A DNA stretch of 7,274 nt from Planctomycetota bacterium (GTDB lineage Bacteria; Planctomycetota; Phycisphaerae; Sedimentisphaerales; Anaerobacaceae): assembly GCA_023135255.1 (NCBI GenBank), contig JAGLTN010000524.1, positions 1 through 7,274 on the forward strand, given 5' to 3'. The notes beneath the pieces were generated by a model, which saw only the letters and a program-made list of their open reading frames with translations, ran no database searches and was not told the origin of the DNA. Position numbers and translations under genes: made by a program. Positions 1-5,706 of this stretch are shown piece after piece. Each line of letters begins with the position of its first letter. Within the stretch, counting starts at the first letter, position 1.

Positions 1-2042
1 TTATTGATATTAAAACCATGACTTGCCCGTAAGTAAGGTCTCTGGAGCGTAATGAAATCGGGAGAGTAGATATTATCATCACGAAAAGGAGCGTAAGGGC
101 CCGGAATAGAAGGTTGAGCACTGATCAAACCCGTAACCTGTCCGTTATTGTTAATAGCATAGGCCTCTTGACGATTTGATAAGGTTATCCATTCTCCATT
201 TTCCCACACACCCGCTTGTATAGAAGCTGATTGTCCAGCAATCTGACCTAAATCATTTATTGAACGAGCACGGCGTCCTCCAATAGATTGCAAACCTGAC
301 TCTTTATTCCAATAAAATGCATAAGAACCAGACCAAGAACCGTTTGGTTTAATATGTCCAACAACCTCATCTTTTTCGTTAATGCCTAAAGCGTAAACAT
401 ATCCTGTTCCAATATCAATTACTTCGTAAATCGGAGCAGGTTTTGCTGGAGTAGTAACGAACTCATAAGTACCCATATCGATTCTGTCATTTAGTATTCG
501 CGGATTACCTGCCAAATCCGTTTCATTCGCTTCTGCAATATAATTCGGGTCACCTGTGTCTATACATAGTGAATCTGCCAATAAATAATAGTTACCACTA
601 CTCGCATCTACAAAACACGGATCCGCATCAATATTGCCCGCACCACTAAAGCCGTTTTTGACATTGCTGTAGGATACTGATATTGTTGATAATCTCACAT
701 ATATTTCTGAATTTCCTTCATTCCAGAAAATAGAATTTATTATGCTCGTATGACCATCCTGCCAATGACATGAGCCGTGACCATAATCTCTTGCTTTGTT
801 ATCAACCACCGTGCAATTAATTATCTCGACTGAAGAATGGTCAGTCCATAGACCGCCGCCTGCCCATCCTGCATAATTGCCCAAAATTAAACAATTTTCT
901 ATTCTAGCACCTGAACTGGCTATGCCACCACCACCATTTTGCGCAACACATTCTGTAACAATGCAATTTCTTATTGTCGGAGAGCTTATATTTTTCGCAC
1001 CTATACCTCCTCCATATCGCATTTCATCTGTTCTACCATTTATAATCGTAAAGCCGTCTAAAATCGAATCTCTCCCTTCATTTGTTTGAAAATAGAATCC
1101 ACGTCCCAACGTCTCACAGTCAATAACACAGTTTTCTGGACCGTTTTCGGATTTAACTGTTATAGCCTTGCCCCTAAAATCAATGTCTCTGTTACCCTCT
1201 CCTTTATAAACTCCATCTGCTGCTACTACCGTTTCCCCATCACTCGCAACGTCAATTGCCACTTGGATCGTTGGATAATCCCCCGTACCATTGGCATTAA
1301 CGTAATAATCATAATTGTTGTTAGAAATAAGTGCGAGACCACGAAATTCACATTCTCCACATCCGGAAAGTGCAATAGGCTCTATAACGGAACCGTCTGT
1401 AGGATCTATTTGTGCAAATATTTCTTCGCCAATAGCGTAAAGAGCTCCTTCATGCGTAAAAGATAGTGATTGATTTACTCCCACTGTTGATAAAGAATCT
1501 GTGATCAAGTGTGTTTCGGCATCATCCAAATCTATCGTGAAAAGTTTAAATGAAGGCCTGCTGGGATGAATACCATATAAAACACCATTTGGAGAAAACG
1601 CCATCCCCTGAGCTTTGGTTAAGTCTCCCCAAAGCAATCCAATGTCAGTATAAGCACCAGTTTCTAGATTAATCGCGCCAAAGGCTTGAGACGAGGTATG
1701 CTCTGAAGTAACATATAATACACCGGAGGGAGAAATAGCCATTCCACGGATGTCTACAGTTATTGACAAATAGTGCTCATAGTTTCCTGTTCTTGGATCT
1801 ATTTTATAAATATCATTTTCTCGCCCGGCATACAAGATCCCATCAGGAGACCATGCAAGTGCTTGTAAACCAGAAGGCAAATCATTTCGGATCGGTGTTA
1901 CTACTCCAATATCTGGATCAATATGAGCAAATTCCCCAAACCAACCTACAGCACAAAAAACCGGTTCACCCAAAGCCGACCCACACAGCACAAAAATAAC
2001 CATCGTTATAAAAACCGTACTTATCACTTTTTCTGTCTTCAT
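1..2042 (-). CDS. Large secreted modular repeat protein (propeller-like repeats + right-handed beta-helix + HAF repeats), 3' end outside window
   Basis: The minus-strand frame is open from the ATG at 2042 to the left edge (680 codons, no stop), so the C-terminus is missing. GAGAGGAA at 2051-2058 sits 8 bases before the ATG and supports this start. Residues 1 to about 25 form a Sec signal peptide: Lys-containing N-terminus, hydrophobic core, then GSALG. Residues 40-220 hold five repeats with an IDP-x-x-G-like turn (41, 81, 124, 170, 212). S-P-x-G-x-L-Y or related strands stand near 65, 104, 150 and 196, as in beta-propellers of the NHL/SMP-30 kind. Residues 246-528 resemble a right-handed parallel beta-helix: YYVNANGTGDYPTIQ entry, glycine-rich turns at 344-346, 370-373 and 395-397, CIDTGDP, and a closing DRIDMGTYEF. 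After a Pro/Ala linker, three HAF-type repeats carry A-x-x-I-N at 551, 592 and 627. An exported or surface adhesin-like or carbohydrate-binding role is inferred. No catalytic residues are recognisable. A C-terminal anchor such as PEP-CTERM may lie beyond the edge. Confidence 0.85.
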   Translation of the reverse strand, partial: MKTEKVISTVFITMVIFVLCGSALGEPVFCAVGWFGEFAHIDPDIGVVTPIRNDLPSGLQALAWSPDGILYAGRENDIYKIDPRTGNYEHYLSITVDIRGMAISPSGVLYVTSEHTSSQAFGAINLETGAYTDIGLLWGDLTKAQGMAFSPNGVLYGIHPSRPSFKLFTIDLDDAETHLITDSLSTVGVNQSLSFTHEGALYAIGEEIFAQIDPTDGSVIEPIALSGCGECEFRGLALISNNNYDYYVNANGTGDYPTIQVAIDVASDGETVVAADGVYKGEGNRDIDFRGKAITVKSENGPENCVIDCETLGRGFYFQTNEGRDSILDGFTIINGRTDEMRYGGGIGAKNISSPTIRNCIVTECVAQNGGGGIASSGARIENCLILGNYAGWAGGGLWTDHSSVEIINCTVVDNKARDYGHGSCHWQDGHTSIINSIFWNEGNSEIYVRLSTISVSYSNVKNGFSGAGNIDADPCFVDASSGNYYLLADSLCIDTGDPNYIAEANETDLAGNPRILNDRIDMGTYEFVTTPAKPAPIYEVIDIGTGYVYALGINEKDEVVGHIKPNGSWSGSYAFYWNKESGLQSIGGRRARSINDLGQIAGQSASIQAGVWENGEWITLSNRQEAYAINNNGQVTGLISAQPSIPGPYAPFRDDNIYSPDFITLQRPYLRASHGFNIN

Positions 2043-2060
2043 AGTAAAAATTCCTCTCGT

Positions 2061-2366
2061 TTACTTTTCAATAGAATTTGCCGAACAAATACACGCTGAA
2101 ATAAGAATTGATAAAATTATACCTGTAAATCTAACTTTCCCTCTATCAAACATTCCATCTCTCTTTTTATTTCCTCTAAGCATTTTAAGCATTTCAAACA
2201 TACTCTCCTGTATAATGTCTTCCGTCACATCGTTTGCTAACGTAAAACGGTAAATAAATGTGCGCAAACGCTACCTCGCCGTCTCGGCCAGACGTTCAAC
2301 AGCTTCACTGTCACCGAGGCGAGCTCTTTTTACCAATTCAATAAATTTATCATCCTTGTCGGCCAT
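2061..2366 (-). pseudogene. ECF sigma factor remnant with in-frame TAG, truncated in region 2
   Basis: An ATG at 2364-2366 opens a frame beginning MADKDDKFIELVKRARLGD, typical of planctomycete ECF sigma factors. It meets a TAG at 2271-2273 after 31 codons. The same frame continues with RLRTFIYRFTLANDVTED and then IIQESMFEMLKML (to about 2178). This matches sigma70 region 2.1-2.2, in which the aspartate and Q-E of the D-x-x-Q-E core contact RNA polymerase. After that, sigma similarity ends. There is no W-P-W-L region 2.3-2.4 and no region 4, and the frame runs into an unrelated hydrophobic tail ending at TAA 2061-2063. TAG is used as a normal stop by greA and by the phosphatase gene here, so readthrough is unlikely. 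A TTG at 2265-2267 could restart translation but would give only a fragment. I infer a dead gene whose region 4 was lost by deletion. The adjacent secreted-protein gene starts 18 bases downstream, so the sigma factor may once have been its neighbour. Confidence 0.7.
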
Positions 2367-2513
2367 ATAAAATTACTATTAATAAATGCCACAAAAAGGC
2401 TAAATGTGACGCTTTTTTTGCAAAATTTTGAAAATTTATTCATATTTTACCAGAATCGGGACCAAATGCCTAATATTCGGCTTTGTAAGAGGAATAAGCT
2501 ATCCACTCCAATG

Positions 2514-2813
2514 TTACAACCAGTCACCAACCGGCAATCGCTCCACCGCGTGCCGCAAGACAGGATCAACGTTTGTGTAAACCTTGTTTCTAAGATACGG
2601 AGAAGAATGTTCCAGCAGTCTCTGTGTAACCGCAGTCGAAACTCCATTCTGGGCAAGCAAAGAACCGAACGTCTTTCGCAGGTCATGGAATTTCAAATCT
2701 GCCAGCCCAGCATCTTTGTCATAGAAAGTCAACTGGCCATGATTCATCAGGTGGCTGAACAGACTGCACCCATCCGGTATCAGGCATCCAAACCCATACT
2801 GAACCACCAGCAA
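2514..2813 (-). pseudogene. Tyrosine recombinase (phage integrase family) C-terminal remnant
   Basis: The 99-residue frame matches the last part of the catalytic domain of tyrosine recombinases, which cut and rejoin DNA through a 3'-phosphotyrosine. Visible catalytic elements are FHDLRK (His43 and Arg46 of the H-x-x-R box), LLEHSS (His69, the second His/Trp position) and KVYTNVDPVLRH with Tyr79 as the likely nucleophile. It ends naturally with LPVGDWL and TAA at 2514-2516. The arm-binding and core-binding domains, the first catalytic Arg and the beta-hairpin Lys are absent. The listed start is a TTG, and an in-frame stop at 2826-2828 inside the end of greA limits any extension. Residues 1 to about 25 have no clear family match. 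Without half of the active site it cannot be a working integrase. I infer the tail of a former mobile element or integron-like gene, left behind after a deletion or rearrangement that placed it against greA. Confidence 0.75.
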
Positions 2814-2821
2814 AACCAGTT

Positions 2822-3304
2822 CTACTTAATTTGTGACTTGGCAATATCAACCACCTCAAAATTGAACTCGCCGCGAGGGATCGTTACTGATTCCTTGCCC
2901 CCTACCGAGAGCCCAACAATAGCATCTCCTACCGGCGATTGAATTGAAATACCATCATCATGGATATCAGCATCATAAGGGCCTAGTAATTGATAGGTCA
3001 CTTTCTCCTGAGTATCCATATCTAACAAAGTTACAATAGTGCCAAACATCGCCTTATCACATTCAACTGTCGTACAATCAACGATTTCTGAGCAGTTTAT
3101 TTGCGTTCTCAATTCACCGAGACGCCCATCGATAAAGCCCAACTGCTGGCGACCATAAATATACTCGCCATTTTCCCTTAGATCGCCCTGCTGACGAGCT
3201 TCACCCACCCTTTTAGCGACTTCAATCCGTTCTTTCTCGAGCTTGCTCAGTTCCTTTTTGAGATTTTTGAAACCAGTTTGTGAGATTTGCACTAAATTAT
3301 GCAT
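2822..3304 (-). CDS. greA: Transcription elongation factor GreA
   Basis: GreA enters the RNA polymerase secondary channel and stimulates cleavage of backtracked transcripts, rescuing stalled elongation complexes in the cytoplasm. The protein has 160 residues, close to the usual 158. Residues 11 to about 78 form the antiparallel coiled coil, with the acidic tip G-D-L-R-E-N-G-E-Y at 40-48. Asp41 and Glu44 fall at the same numbers as the catalytic acidic pair of E. coli GreA. The C-terminal FKBP-like domain follows, with FGTIVTL, VTYQLLGPYDADI, ISIQSPVGDAIVGLSVG and a closing strand FEVVDI. GGAG at 3315-3318 lies 10 bases before the ATG. The upstream tRNA terminator implies that greA has its own promoter. 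A weak candidate is listed at 3439-3467. No downstream terminator is obvious, and the recombinase remnant abuts the TAG stop. The tip and domain order favour GreA over GreB or Rnk. The gene looks intact. Confidence 0.95.
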   Translation of the reverse strand: MHNLVQISQTGFKNLKKELSKLEKERIEVAKRVGEARQQGDLRENGEYIYGRQQLGFIDGRLGELRTQINCSEIVDCTTVECDKAMFGTIVTLLDMDTQEKVTYQLLGPYDADIHDDGISIQSPVGDAIVGLSVGGKESVTIPRGEFNFEVVDIAKSQIK

Positions 3305-3438
3305 CCTAATATATCTCCATGTACCAAATAGTCCATTTTCTGATATGACAGCTAATCAAATTCATTCCAGTTGTTGTCATTTCTCGTATAATATTTCATA
3401 TTTCAGCCAAGCTACGCCGCTAAAGCCTCTTTTCCAAC

Positions 3439-3467
3439 AGAATAGCAAATCTGTCTCGAAAACTCAA
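3439..3467 (-). promoter_or_regulatory. Weak candidate greA promoter
   Basis: On the minus strand TTGAGT (3462-3467) and TATTCT (3439-3444) are separated by 17 bases, each matching the sigma70 consensus at four of six positions. It would give a leader of roughly 125 bases before greA. It is reported because the terminator after the tRNA means greA needs its own start, but the match is modest and other AT-rich hexamers occur nearby. Confidence 0.25.
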
Positions 3468-3477
3468 GGTTTATAGC

Positions 3478-3567
3478 TCATTTTGTTGAACAGGGGAGAT
3501 TTAAGCGGTTATTTGTGATTCCTGTGTAGTATTTTCCGTTTTTGGGTATTATGTAGAGTTTCCACAT
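3478..3567 (-). pseudogene. GIY-YIG endonuclease N-terminal remnant
   Basis: A 29-codon frame from ATG 3565-3567 to TGA 3478-3480 begins MWKLYIIPKNGKYYTGITNN. This is the signature of the GIY-YIG nuclease fold as found in small UvrC-like/YhbQ-type proteins: the first strand K-x-Y-I-I, then a short loop and Y-Y-T-G-I-T. After residue 20 the similarity collapses. The helix carrying the catalytic Arg (usually E-R-R-L) and the later metal-binding Glu are missing, and the frame ends in RLNLPCSTK. No Shine-Dalgarno sequence precedes the ATG. Intact members are about 80-100 residues, so this is at most the first fifth of the gene. I read it as a deletion remnant. The fragment is short enough that coincidence cannot be excluded, but the motif is specific and in frame with an ATG. 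It lies between the tRNA terminator and greA, a stretch otherwise without genes. Confidence 0.45.
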
Positions 3568-3584
3568 ATTTTAAGTACCGGACT

Positions 3585-3610
3585 TCCTTCACTACGCTCA
3601 GGACAAGCTC
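3585..3610. repeat. Candidate dispersed repeat motif (GTCCTGAGCGTAGTGAAGGA type)
   Basis: Read on the minus strand this segment contains GTCCTGAGCGTAGTGAAGGA, a partly palindromic intergenic motif (TCCT at one end pairs with AGGA at the other). Similar words of the form CCTGAGCGAAGTCGAAGG occur as dispersed intergenic repeats in many bacterial genomes. Only one copy is in this window, so repeat status rests on resemblance. It lies just upstream of the GIY-YIG remnant and downstream of the tRNA terminator. Confidence 0.3.
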
Positions 3611-3639
3611 ACATAGTTTCTGTCGTATCGAGAGAGATT

Positions 3640-3665
3640 AAAAAAAGGGGCTAAAAACCAGCCCC
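3640..3665 (-). terminator. Rho-independent terminator of tRNA-Asn
   Basis: On the minus strand GGGGCT (3660-3665) pairs perfectly with AGCCCC (3647-3652) around the 7-base loop GGTTTTT, followed by seven T (3640-3646). It begins 10 bases after the tRNA 3' end. Because an A-rich run also precedes the stem, the hairpin has a T-run on the plus strand too (3667-3671) and could work in both directions. Confidence 0.85.
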
Positions 3666-3675
3666 ATTTTTAAAT

Positions 3676-3748
3676 CTCCCCGAGTAGGATTCGAACCTAC
3701 GACCTAGCGGTTAACAGCCGCTCGCTCTACCAATTGAGCTATCGGGGA
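3676..3748 (-). tRNA. tRNA-Asn (anticodon GUU)
   Basis: The gene is 73 bases on the minus strand. The acceptor stem pairs TCCCCGA (3742-3748) with TCGGGGA (3677-3683), and the discriminator is G at 3676. The D arm reads AGCTCAATTGGTAGAGC. The anticodon arm has the 7-base loop CTGTTAA, giving anticodon GTT (GUU, reads AAC/AAU, asparagine). The T arm carries the GTTCGAATC loop signature. CCA is not encoded, so the 3' end must be completed by a tRNA nucleotidyltransferase. A promoter at 3792-3819 and a terminator at 3640-3665 make it a single-gene unit. No copy of its 3' end was seen elsewhere in the window, so there is no direct sign that it served as an attachment site here. Confidence 0.97.
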
Positions 3749-3776
3749 ATAAACAGCTTAAAACCAAAGTTTCGGG

Positions 3777-3788
3777 CTGAATATTCAG
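3777..3788. promoter_or_regulatory. 12-bp palindrome over the predicted tRNA start site
   Basis: CTGAATATTCAG is a perfect 12-bp palindrome. The start site predicted from the -10 box GATAAT (3792-3797) is about 3785, inside this palindrome. It could be an operator for a small dimeric regulator or the start of a leader hairpin. Function is inferred from position only. A 12-bp AT-rich palindrome can arise by chance. Confidence 0.3.
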
Positions 3789-3791
3789 GGT

Positions 3792-3819
3792 ATTATCAAT
3801 ATTTTGAAATATTTGTCAA
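3792..3819 (-). promoter_or_regulatory. Sigma70-type promoter of tRNA-Asn
   Basis: On the minus strand a perfect -35 box TTGACA (3814-3819) and a -10 box GATAAT (3792-3797, five of six) are 16 bases apart. Predicted start is near 3785, giving a leader of about 37 bases before the tRNA. The 16-base spacer is itself an inverted repeat, AATATTTCAAAATATT, with 7-base arms and a 2-base centre (3798-3813). Confidence 0.75.
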
Positions 3820-3867
3820 GAAACAAAAATTTTTTTGACGTAAAAACACTAAATAATTCCGTAATAT

Positions 3868-3896
3868 TAGACAAACTGCCGATTATATTGTAAAAT
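3868..3896 (+). promoter_or_regulatory. Sigma70-type promoter of the kinase operon
   Basis: TAGACA (3868-3873) and TAAAAT (3891-3896) are 17 bases apart, and each matches the consensus hexamer at five of six positions. Predicted start is near 3903, giving a leader of about 90 bases before the kinase ATG. It is divergent from the tRNA promoter; the two -35 boxes are about 50 bases apart. The leader ends in an AT-rich stretch and the ribosome site AGGAAG. Confidence 0.55.
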
Positions 3897-3992
3897 GTTG
3901 GGTTTACAGTAGTATATCTGTTTTCAAGGCGTATCAGGGCCTGGAAATTATTTTTAATTATAATTAGTTATATATTCAGGAAGTTGTGTTAG

Positions 3993-4856
3993 ATGGCAAG
4001 AGATATTATCGATATCGGAGGGTTCACGATAAAAAAGAGGATCGGCACCGGCGCACGCAGTACGATCTATCTTGCAACCGATGAACAGACCAGGCAGGAT
4101 GTTGCTTTAAAAAGGGTTATTTTTGAACGCCCTGAAGATATGCGTATTTTTGAGCAGGTCGAGACAGAATTTAGAGTGGCCCGCAAAATTGACCATCCTT
4201 ATGTCCGAAAGTGTTATAAGCTCAAAAAAATAAAAAGCCTTTTCAAAGTAAAAGAAATGCTTCTTTCGATGGAGCTTTTCGATGCCGACACACTTGAAGA
4301 CAGCCCGACGCTTAGTCTGGTGGATGTTCTTTTAGTTTTCAGGATGGTAGCGGACGGACTCAACGCTATGCACCAGCACGGCTATGTACATTGCGATGTG
4401 AAGCCTAACAATATTCTTTTGCACAAATCCGGTTCGATAAAGATAATCGACCTTGGTCAAAGCTGCAAAATAGGAACTGTAAAGCAGCGTATTCAGGGTA
4501 CGCCTGATTATATCGCGCCGGAACAGGTAAAACGCAAACCTTTGAATCCGTGCACCGATGTATTCAATCTTGGTGCTACGATGTACTGGGCTTTGACGGG
4601 GATGAATGTACCAACTCTTATCCCTAAAAAAGATGAGGTTGGTCTGCCGATACCGCCTCAGAAGTGCCGAAGCCCTAAGGAAATCAAACCTCAGCTGCCG
4701 GAAGAAATATCAGAGTTGGTAATGGACTGCGTTAAGAACGACCCGAAAGAACGCCCACGCAGTATGCTGGAAATCACATCCAGGCTCGATAAAATGGTAC
4801 ACAAGCTTCTTGGTGACAAATTAAAAACTAATAAAGATGCCTCAAAAAACAATTGA
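3993..4856 (+). CDS. Soluble Ser/Thr protein kinase (Hanks type, non-RD)
   Basis: The gene encodes a 287-residue eukaryotic-like kinase that transfers ATP gamma-phosphate to Ser/Thr of proteins. The conserved elements are in order: glycine loop I-G-T-G-A-R-S (17-23), V-A-L-K with ATP-anchoring Lys40, helix C Glu59 nine residues before H-P, catalytic loop H-C-D-V-K-P-N-N (Asp135, Lys137, Asn140), metal-binding D-L-G (Asp153), G-T-P-D-Y-I-A-P-E (169-177), Asp189 in T-D-V-F-N-L-G, and Arg255 in E-R-P-R-S. All residues required for catalysis are present. The H-R-D arginine is Cys134, making this a non-RD kinase, usually less dependent on activation-loop phosphorylation. There is no transmembrane segment, PASTA or other sensor domain, unlike PknB/PrkC, so it should be cytosolic and sense its input through a partner. 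AGGAAG (3978-3983) lies 9 bases before the ATG. Its 3' end overlaps the phosphatase gene by 20 bases. Substrate unknown. Confidence 0.92.
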   Translation: MARDIIDIGGFTIKKRIGTGARSTIYLATDEQTRQDVALKRVIFERPEDMRIFEQVETEFRVARKIDHPYVRKCYKLKKIKSLFKVKEMLLSMELFDADTLEDSPTLSLVDVLLVFRMVADGLNAMHQHGYVHCDVKPNNILLHKSGSIKIIDLGQSCKIGTVKQRIQGTPDYIAPEQVKRKPLNPCTDVFNLGATMYWALTGMNVPTLIPKKDEVGLPIPPQKCRSPKEIKPQLPEEISELVMDCVKNDPKERPRSMLEITSRLDKMVHKLLGDKLKTNKDASKNN

Positions 4857-5685
4857 ACTATTACAGTCAGCTCGCACTGCCACCGTTGAAGACAAATATC
4901 GCAGGGGAAATGTTATTTATCTCGGCGAGACAGGCAGCATTGTTATAACAGGCGACATCCACGGACACAGAAGAAACTTCGAAAGAGTAGTTTCTTTTGC
5001 AGATCTGGGCAACAACCCAAAAAAACACGTAATCCTGCAGGAAATAATACATGGCGGCCCAGCTGATGACAAAGGCCTATGCCAGTCTTATGAGCTGTTA
5101 TTTGATGTCCTGCAATACAAGCTGCAATATCCCGACCAGATTCATATTCTCATGTCCAACCACGATACTTCTTTCATCTGTGACAGCGAAGTAATGAAAG
5201 ACGGCAGGGAAATGAATCTTGCAATGAGGCAGGCGCTCGATAAGGAATTTCGTGGCCGAAGCGAAGATGTAAAGCTGGCGATAAGCGAATATCTGCTTTC
5301 TCAGCCTTTAGCGGTTAAATGTGACAATGGGCTTTGGTTATCACATTCGCTGCCGGCAGAGAGAAACTGGGACAAGTTTGACACAGCAATATTTGAACGT
5401 AAAATAGAATTAGACGATCTGGCAAGGACAGGCAGCGTTTATCTTCTGACATGGGGAAGAAAGCAAAGCCAAAAACTGCTCGATGATGCCGCGGAAAAAC
5501 TTGGGGCTAAAACTTTTGTGCTTGGACACCAAAGCCAACCAGACGGGTGGTCAATAGCAGGCGAAAATATGATAATAATAGCATCCGACCATAATCATGG
5601 CTGCCTTATAAGTTGTAAGCTGGATAAAAGCTATACCGCTGAAGAGCTGCAAGACAAAATCGTAGCTTTATCTTCGATTCAATAG
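4837..5685 (+). CDS. PPP-like metallophosphoesterase, probable partner phosphatase of the kinase
   Basis: The 282-residue protein has the calcineurin-like fold signatures in order: G-D-I-H-G-H (39-44; Asp40 and His42 metal ligands), L-Q-E-I-I-H-G-G (67-74) in place of G-D-x-V-D-R-G, S-N-H-D (107-110; Asn108 ligand, His109/Asp110 catalytic), L-S-H-S-L-P (168-173; His170 ligand) and V-L-G-H-Q (228-232; His231 ligand). A full two-metal ligand set is possible if Glu69 replaces the usual bridging Asp. The arginine of the second motif, which helps bind phosphate, is absent, so substrate handling may differ from PP1/lambda phosphatase. No signal peptide or membrane segment is seen, so it should be cytosolic. 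The ATG overlaps the kinase 3' end by 20 bases and has no clear Shine-Dalgarno sequence, so translational coupling is likely. By context it probably reverses the kinase reaction. A nucleotidase or other phosphoesterase role is the alternative. Confidence 0.82.
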   Translation: MPQKTIELLQSARTATVEDKYRRGNVIYLGETGSIVITGDIHGHRRNFERVVSFADLGNNPKKHVILQEIIHGGPADDKGLCQSYELLFDVLQYKLQYPDQIHILMSNHDTSFICDSEVMKDGREMNLAMRQALDKEFRGRSEDVKLAISEYLLSQPLAVKCDNGLWLSHSLPAERNWDKFDTAIFERKIELDDLARTGSVYLLTWGRKQSQKLLDDAAEKLGAKTFVLGHQSQPDGWSIAGENMIIIASDHNHGCLISCKLDKSYTAEELQDKIVALSSIQ

Positions 5686-5706
5686 TTAAAAAAACATGAC
5701 GGAGAA

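Noticed and set aside
877..1466. Two plus-strand open frames of 70 and 126 codons
   Set aside because: They lie antisense to the well-supported secreted-protein gene and have no start signals or recognisable motifs.
2116..2121. Perfect minus-strand TATAAT upstream of the secreted-protein gene
   Set aside because: No acceptable -35 box at 16-18 bases and no extended -10 TG. Left as an unsupported hexamer.
2271..2273. Possible recoding of TAG in the sigma frame
   Set aside because: TAG ends both greA and the phosphatase gene in this window, and the sigma frame is also truncated at its 3' end, so a dead gene is simpler.
2367..2513. Gap between sigma remnant and recombinase remnant
   Set aside because: AT-rich sequence with T- and A-runs but no convincing promoter, hairpin or coding motif.
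2406..2942. Plus-strand open frame of 178 codons
   Set aside because: It runs antisense to both the recombinase remnant and the end of greA, whose motifs are clear. Its translation has no recognisable family.
3676..3748. Possible att-site duplication of the tRNA-Asn 3' end
   Set aside because: I found no second copy of the T-arm/acceptor sequence in the window. The integrase remnant alone does not prove integration at this tRNA.
3926..3947. Hairpin AGGC...GCCT in the kinase leader
   Set aside because: Only four base pairs with no conserved or riboswitch-like context. Likely chance.
3972..3980. Direct repeat ATATTCAGG (also at 3781-3789) in the tRNA-kinase intergenic region
   Set aside because: Nine AT-rich bases repeated once is expected by chance, and the second copy overlaps the kinase ribosome site.
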